From positions 1-19,085 of the forward strand of contig NZ_CAMLOV010000109.1 of assembly GCF_946481715.1 (NCBI RefSeq): a stretch of DNA of 19,085 nt, in the 5' to 3' direction. The notes under the pieces are model-generated. The model saw only the letters and a list, made by a program, of their open reading frames with translations, was not told where the DNA came from and made no database searches. This document shows, piece by piece, positions 15,229-19,085 of this stretch; within the stretch, counting starts at the first letter, position 1, and each line of letters opens with the position of its first letter. This DNA comes from an uncultured Mucilaginibacter sp. GTDB taxonomy: Bacteria; Bacteroidota; Bacteroidia; Sphingobacteriales; Sphingobacteriaceae. The position numbers and the translations under genes were made by a program.

Positions 15229-17147
15229 TAAAACTTAAACCTCACAAATGCCTCCATTGCTTCGTATTCGGCCAGGCCGAGCTGGTTGTATGTGCGGGCG
15301 GTTTCGCTGGTGCGGTCTTCGGCGCGGACCCAAAACTCGCGCGCATCGTCCCCGGGGAAAACGGGCCGGTCTTTTTGCGACTGGTGTTTGAATATGGCCA
15401 GGCGTTTGCGTTCCACTTCCTCGGGCGATAGCGGCACGCACATTTCAATTTCATGGGTTTCAAATTCGTGCCAGGCGCCGCGGTATAGCCAAAGCCAGCA
15501 ATCTTTTACCCACTCTTCTGTTTTGCTTAAACGCACAATGGCTTCGTGGATAATGTCGAAACAGGTTTTATGCGTGCCATGTGGATCGGCAAAATCGCCG
15601 GCGGCATATATTTGGTGTGGCTTTACGTGTTGCAGTAAGCCCATGGTTTGCAGGATATCGTCTTCGTACGATATGTCTTTGCTCACTTTGCGTTTATCGT
15701 AAAATGGCAGGCCCTGAAAATGGATGTGGTCATCGTCCAATCCCACAAAACGCGCACCGGCAATGGCTTCGCCTTTGCGGATAAGCCCTTTTATGGTTTC
15801 CATCTCCTGCGGGTCGCGTTCGTTTGGCTTTTTGGTTTTGATGAATTCGCGCATGCTGTTATAGGTGGCGCGCAATTTCCCATCGTCCACGCCCTGCGAT
15901 TTGGAAAGGTCGAGACTGAACTCAACAAAGCGCAAGGCATCATCATCCCAAACGGCGGTATTGCCCGATGTTTGGTAGGCCACATGTACATCATGCCCCT
16001 GGTCGGCCAGGCGGATGAAGGTGCCTCCCATAGATATTACATCATCATCCGGATGCGGCGAAAACACGATAGCGCGTTTTACGGCTGGTGTAGCGCGTTC
16101 CGGGCGCTGGCTGTCATCGGCATTGGGTTTACCGCCCGGCCAGCCGGTAATGGTATGCTGCAGTTTATTAAAAATATGGATGTTGATGTTATAAACTGGC
16201 CCGTTTTGCGTGGCTAATTGTGCCATGCCATTGGCATTGTAATCGTCTTCGGTAAGCTTTAAGATGGGCTTGTTAAGTGTTTTTGCCAACCAGATAACCG
16301 CTTTTTTTATCAGCTGCTCATCCCACGCACAGTCCTTCACCAGCCATGGGGTATTAAAGCGAGTTAATAAGGAGGCAGCATCGGTATCCAAAATAAATTC
16401 CACATGGTCGGAGTGTTGCAAATAGGTGGCAGGGATATCTGCGGAGACGTCGCCTTCAACCGCTTTTTTAATGATGCCGGCCTTTTTTTCGTTCCAGGCC
16501 ATCAGGATAATTTCGCGGGCCTTAAAAATAGTACCGATACCCATCGTGATGGCTTTGGCCGGCACGTTGGCTTTTCCGCCAAAATCGTGCGCGGCATCGC
16601 TGCGGGTAAGTTCGTCTAAAGATACCAGGCGCGTACCCGAATTTGGTGCCGAACCCGGCTCGTTAAAACCAATATGCCCGGTACGGCCGATGCCCAGGAT
16701 CTGCAGGTCGAGCCCGCCATAGGCGCTTATCTTTTTTTCGTATTCGAGGCAAAAATCAGCAATATCTTCCTGTGCCAGTTCGCCATCGGGGATGTTGATA
16801 TTTTCGGGGGCGATGTCTACATGGTTAAATAAATGGGTATTCATGAACACCTTATAGCTTTGCGCGGCGGTGGCATTCATGGGGAAATATTCGTCCAGGT
16901 TAAAGGTAGTTACGTTTTTAAAACTGAGGCCCTCCTGCTGGTGCAGGCGCACCAACTCTTTATAAACCGCAACAGGCGTTGCGCCAGTGGCAAGGCCAAG
17001 CACAGCTTGTTCCCCTTTTTTTGCTTTTTGCCTGATAATTTCCGCAATACGCCCGGCCACCACATGTGATGCGGTAAGCATGTCGGGGTAAACGGTTACA
17101 GGTAGTTTTTCAAACCTTGTTTCTTCTAAAAGATTTAAACGTGGCAT
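15228..17147 (-). CDS. nagB: Glucosamine-6-phosphate deaminase-like / PIG-L deacetylase fusion
   Basis: This 639-residue cytoplasmic protein has two domains. The N-terminal NagB/SIS-like isomerase region (about 15-270) has the phosphate loop LGLATGATP (50-58), TTFNLDEYF with Asp85 (equivalent to E. coli NagB Asp72), and GIGRTGHIGFNEPGS (152-166) with His158 and Glu163. The residue matching catalytic Asp141 of E. coli NagB is Thr156, which may alter ring opening or substrate. The C-terminal PIG-L/LmbE deacetylase domain (about 357-620) has the zinc motif SPHPDDDV (363-370) and the second zinc site HGTH (523-526). The long NagB form is known in Bacteroidota. A sensible role is deacetylation followed by deamination/isomerisation of an amino-sugar phosphate to a ketose phosphate. 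It lies 23 bp after nahK copy 2, indicating co-transcription. Confidence 0.88.
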   Translation of the reverse strand: MPRLNLLEETRFEKLPVTVYPDMLTASHVVAGRIAEIIRQKAKKGEQAVLGLATGATPVAVYKELVRLHQQEGLSFKNVTTFNLDEYFPMNATAAQSYKVFMNTHLFNHVDIAPENINIPDGELAQEDIADFCLEYEKKISAYGGLDLQILGIGRTGHIGFNEPGSAPNSGTRLVSLDELTRSDAAHDFGGKANVPAKAITMGIGTIFKAREIILMAWNEKKAGIIKKAVEGDVSADIPATYLQHSDHVEFILDTDAASLLTRFNTPWLVKDCAWDEQLIKKAVIWLAKTLNKPILKLTEDDYNANGMAQLATQNGPVYNINIHIFNKLQHTITGWPGGKPNADDSQRPERATPAVKRAIVFSPHPDDDVISMGGTFIRLADQGHDVHVAYQTSGNTAVWDDDALRFVEFSLDLSKSQGVDDGKLRATYNSMREFIKTKKPNERDPQEMETIKGLIRKGEAIAGARFVGLDDDHIHFQGLPFYDKRKVSKDISYEDDILQTMGLLQHVKPHQIYAAGDFADPHGTHKTCFDIIHEAIVRLSKTEEWVKDCWLWLYRGAWHEFETHEIEMCVPLSPEEVERKRLAIFKHQSQKDRPVFPGDDAREFWVRAEDRTSETARTYNQLGLAEYEAMEAFVRFKF

Positions 17148-17170
17148 TATATAATTTTTAGGTGTGATAA

Positions 17171-18331
17171 TTAAAGGTTTGGGGTTTGTACGCCGTGAAA
17201 GGCAACGGGCGGCATTGAGGCTGCACTCCTTTTAAACGAGCCAAACCATTCTCGCTCAATAATGCCGGTTAAGGTTTCCTTGTTATGCTCCAGCATTTTG
17301 AGCAATTGTATTTGGGCAAGCGTGCGCTGCAAGTTATGCCCGGCAAACTGGGTTTTGTAATAGGTATCGCCGTTAAGATAATCGGTTAGGAACCTAACGG
17401 CCTGCATGTAAGGCAATAGCAACACGCCTTTAATGAGTGATTTAAGTTCCTGCTCGCTTAAAAAAGAAATGGTTTGGCTAAGGTAACCTTTGGTGAACTC
17501 CTCAAACAAAGGGATGTTGAGTTGTATGGCATCCAAATTTGCCTCATCCTCGGCAGCAGTGCTGATAATGCTGCGGATAGCGTCGCCAAAATCATAGGCT
17601 ACATAGCCTGGCATTACGGTATCCAGATCGATAACGCATTGGATATTATCCTGCTCATCCAGCAGGATGTTATTGAACTTGGTATCGTTATGGGTGATGC
17701 GTAAGGGTAAAATACCCGTGCGGCCCCATTGCAATATATCCTTCATACTATCTGCACGGCTCAGTAAAAAATCAAGTTCAGCAGCTACAGTGCTTAACCT
17801 GCCTGCGGCATCGTTCTCTATAGCCTGGTTCAATTCCCATAGCCTGAATTCGATATTTAAAAAATTGGGGATGGTATCTGCCAGCATTTCGGCACCCATA
17901 TCGCATAGCAAATACTGAAATCGGCCAAAGGCCATGCCGCCCTGATAGGCTTGGTTGCCGGTGGTAACCAGGTCATAGCTTTTGGTGTTGTGTAAAAAGG
18001 TGGTCATGCGCCAGTAGCCGCCCTGCTCGTCCTTGCAGTAATACAGCCCGCTATTGCAAGGGATAAGGGTTAAAACTTCCTTATCCGGGTCGCCGCCTGC
18101 CTTATAAATTCTCTGCTTCAGATGATTGGTAACGTACAACATATTATTCATCAGCCCGTCCACATCTTTAAATACATAGTCGTTTATCTTTTGCAACAGG
18201 TAATCACGGCCATTAGCCGGGGTTTTTACCCGGTAGGTATCGTTGATATGGCCCGAACCAAAGGGTTTTATCTCAAAAGAACCTTCCCCGATGCTGAACT
18301 GTGCAATGATCTCCGAAAAATTATATTTCAT
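17171..18331 (-). CDS. nahK: N-acetylhexosamine 1-kinase-like protein (copy 2)
   Basis: This is a paralogue of the kinase at 11967-13121, clearly similar over its whole length. It has GSGHINDTY as the nucleotide loop, ITHNDTKFNNIL with His214 and Asp216, and VIDLDTVMPGYVAYDFGDA as the metal-binding region. The ATG at 18331 is chosen because it gives 386 residues, nearly the same as copy 1, and begins at the same homologous point. The open frame extends to 18415, but the extra 28 residues would overlap the upstream hydrolase gene and match nothing. An ATG at 18346 is a minor alternative. The C-terminal tail after about residue 355 differs most from copy 1. The gene lies between a hydrolase and the NagB/PIG-L fusion, suggesting an intracellular HexNAc catabolic unit. 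Confidence 0.85.
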   Translation of the reverse strand: MKYNFSEIIAQFSIGEGSFEIKPFGSGHINDTYRVKTPANGRDYLLQKINDYVFKDVDGLMNNMLYVTNHLKQRIYKAGGDPDKEVLTLIPCNSGLYYCKDEQGGYWRMTTFLHNTKSYDLVTTGNQAYQGGMAFGRFQYLLCDMGAEMLADTIPNFLNIEFRLWELNQAIENDAAGRLSTVAAELDFLLSRADSMKDILQWGRTGILPLRITHNDTKFNNILLDEQDNIQCVIDLDTVMPGYVAYDFGDAIRSIISTAAEDEANLDAIQLNIPLFEEFTKGYLSQTISFLSEQELKSLIKGVLLLPYMQAVRFLTDYLNGDTYYKTQFAGHNLQRTLAQIQLLKMLEHNKETLTGIIEREWFGSFKRSAASMPPVAFHGVQTPNL

Positions 18332-18398
18332 CTCATTCGTATGCATTTGTATCGAATTTATATAAACACCTGTTTTACAGATAATTGAGTTAAAATAA

Positions 18399-19085
18399 TT
18401 AAAATGGTTTGCCATCCATTACCTTCACCTCATAAGGTGCAAGTGTTATTTTAATGGTGCGGCCGGCATAAACCTGCGGGTGTTTAGTGTCCCGGGCATC
18501 AAAAAACCGGTAATTATCTGTCAAGGTAGATGGTAAGTCTAACACGTCCCTCACCCCAACTGTAAAGCTTTGTGTTTGTGCTGTTGGGTTGCGAATGGTA
18601 AGTACGCCTTCACCTCCCGCCCAGCCCGCATAACCATACACCTGGCCCTTTAACGGGTCGCCGCCAAACCAGTGAGTATCTGCCAGCGCTTTTTTATTAG
18701 CTCTTGCCCAGTTGGCTGCGGCCTGGATGCAATCCCAATTTCCGGTGCTCAGCATATGAGGGTCTGCATACAACTCCTGCAGCCCGGTGCCCGTGCCAAA
18801 GAAGGCCCATATCTCATCGGCAATGTTTTTATCGTCCATCTCCAGCTTACCAGGTAAGCCGTTTGCCGCTATACAAACTCCATGATACATAAGCGAGTTA
18901 AGCGGAAACAGCGGCGCACGCTTTACGATGTTTTGATAAGCCTGGCCATCTTTATAAGTGATCCATTGCTGGCGCTTAGGGCCGTCCCCTGCAAGGCCGG
19001 TATCGTCTCCGGCCCGCCAGATGGCATCACCGTATTTGAGCCAGTAAACCGATGGCCAGGTACCTACAGTAAGGCTGAGGTACAA
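18399..19085 (-). CDS. Glycoside-hydrolase-like protein, C-terminal part (5' end outside window)
   Basis: The open frame enters from the right edge and runs 228 codons to TAA at 18399; the first codon visible is TTG, an internal leucine. Recognisable stretches are QQWITYKDGQAYQNIVKRAP, PLFPLNSLMYHGV, FFGTGTGLQELYADPHML and DTHWFGGDPLKGQVYGYAGW. The end is beta-sandwich-like (GVLTIRNPTAQTQSFTVGV ... LAPYEVKVMDGKPF). These recall large Bacteroidota/Planctomycetota proteins often labelled enterotoxin or alpha-galactosidase-like, with a TIM barrel followed by a C-terminal beta domain. I cannot name the GH family, and catalytic residues may lie outside the window. The next gene starts 67 bp downstream. 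Release of GalNAc, GlcNAc or galactose is an inference from the neighbours. Confidence 0.7.
   Translation of the reverse strand: MYLSLTVGTWPSVYWLKYGDAIWRAGDDTGLAGDGPKRQQWITYKDGQAYQNIVKRAPLFPLNSLMYHGVCIAANGLPGKLEMDDKNIADEIWAFFGTGTGLQELYADPHMLSTGNWDCIQAAANWARANKKALADTHWFGGDPLKGQVYGYAGWAGGEGVLTIRNPTAQTQSFTVGVRDVLDLPSTLTDNYRFFDARDTKHPQVYAGRTIKITLAPYEVKVMDGKPF

Noticed and set aside
15235..15702. Multiple ORFs on both strands inside the NagB/PIG-L 3' half
   Set aside because: They are GC-rich shadows of the fusion gene, which has intact zinc-binding motifs in its own frame.
18332..18415. 28-residue N-terminal extension of NahK copy 2
   Set aside because: It would overlap the upstream hydrolase gene, and copy 1 has no counterpart; the ATG at 18331 gives matching lengths.

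Overview
The window looks like chromosomal DNA of a Bacteroidota member, most likely Sphingobacteriaceae (Mucilaginibacter/Pedobacter-like). Grounds: a SusC/SusD pair, AT-rich leaders with weak or absent Shine-Dalgarno sequences, a TTTG / TAnnTTTG-type promoter, lipoproteins with a Cys lipobox, and a dispersed CGTCATTGCGAGG-type repeat. Genus is an inference. All confident genes lie on the minus strand, so transcription runs from high to low coordinates.

Right third (19085 to 13459): the 3' part of a glycoside-hydrolase-like gene (cut by the right edge), an N-acetylhexosamine 1-kinase-like gene (copy 2), and a NagB-like deaminase fused to a PIG-L deacetylase. A 383-bp gap with a 190-bp inverted-repeat element and three 13-bp direct repeats follows, then a phosphoglucosamine-mutase-type gene.

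Middle (13458 to 4846): a regulatory gap with a promoter and two 12-bp palindromic operators, then a tightly spaced run: N-acetylhexosamine 1-kinase-like (copy 1), susC, susD, a DUF4874/DUF4832 lipoprotein, and a PKD plus CBM9-like lipoprotein. A perfect 12-bp-stem hairpin ends the run. Left (4845 to 1): a FucP/GluP-type sugar symporter with its own repeat-rich leader, a 1.4-kb gene-poor stretch with an 82-bp nested dyad and decayed coding remnants, and an exported NHL-repeat/Ig-like protein running off the left edge.

Together the genes read as a polysaccharide utilisation locus for an amino-sugar-containing glycan. Surface lipoproteins and SusCD would capture and import oligosaccharide, hydrolases would release HexNAc, and the symporter would bring it into the cytoplasm. 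Kinase, mutase and the two-domain deacetylase/deaminase could then convert HexNAc to fructose-6-phosphate through a 1-phosphate entry without separate NagK and NagA. This pathway is inferred from gene content; no nagA, nagK or regulator gene is visible in the window.
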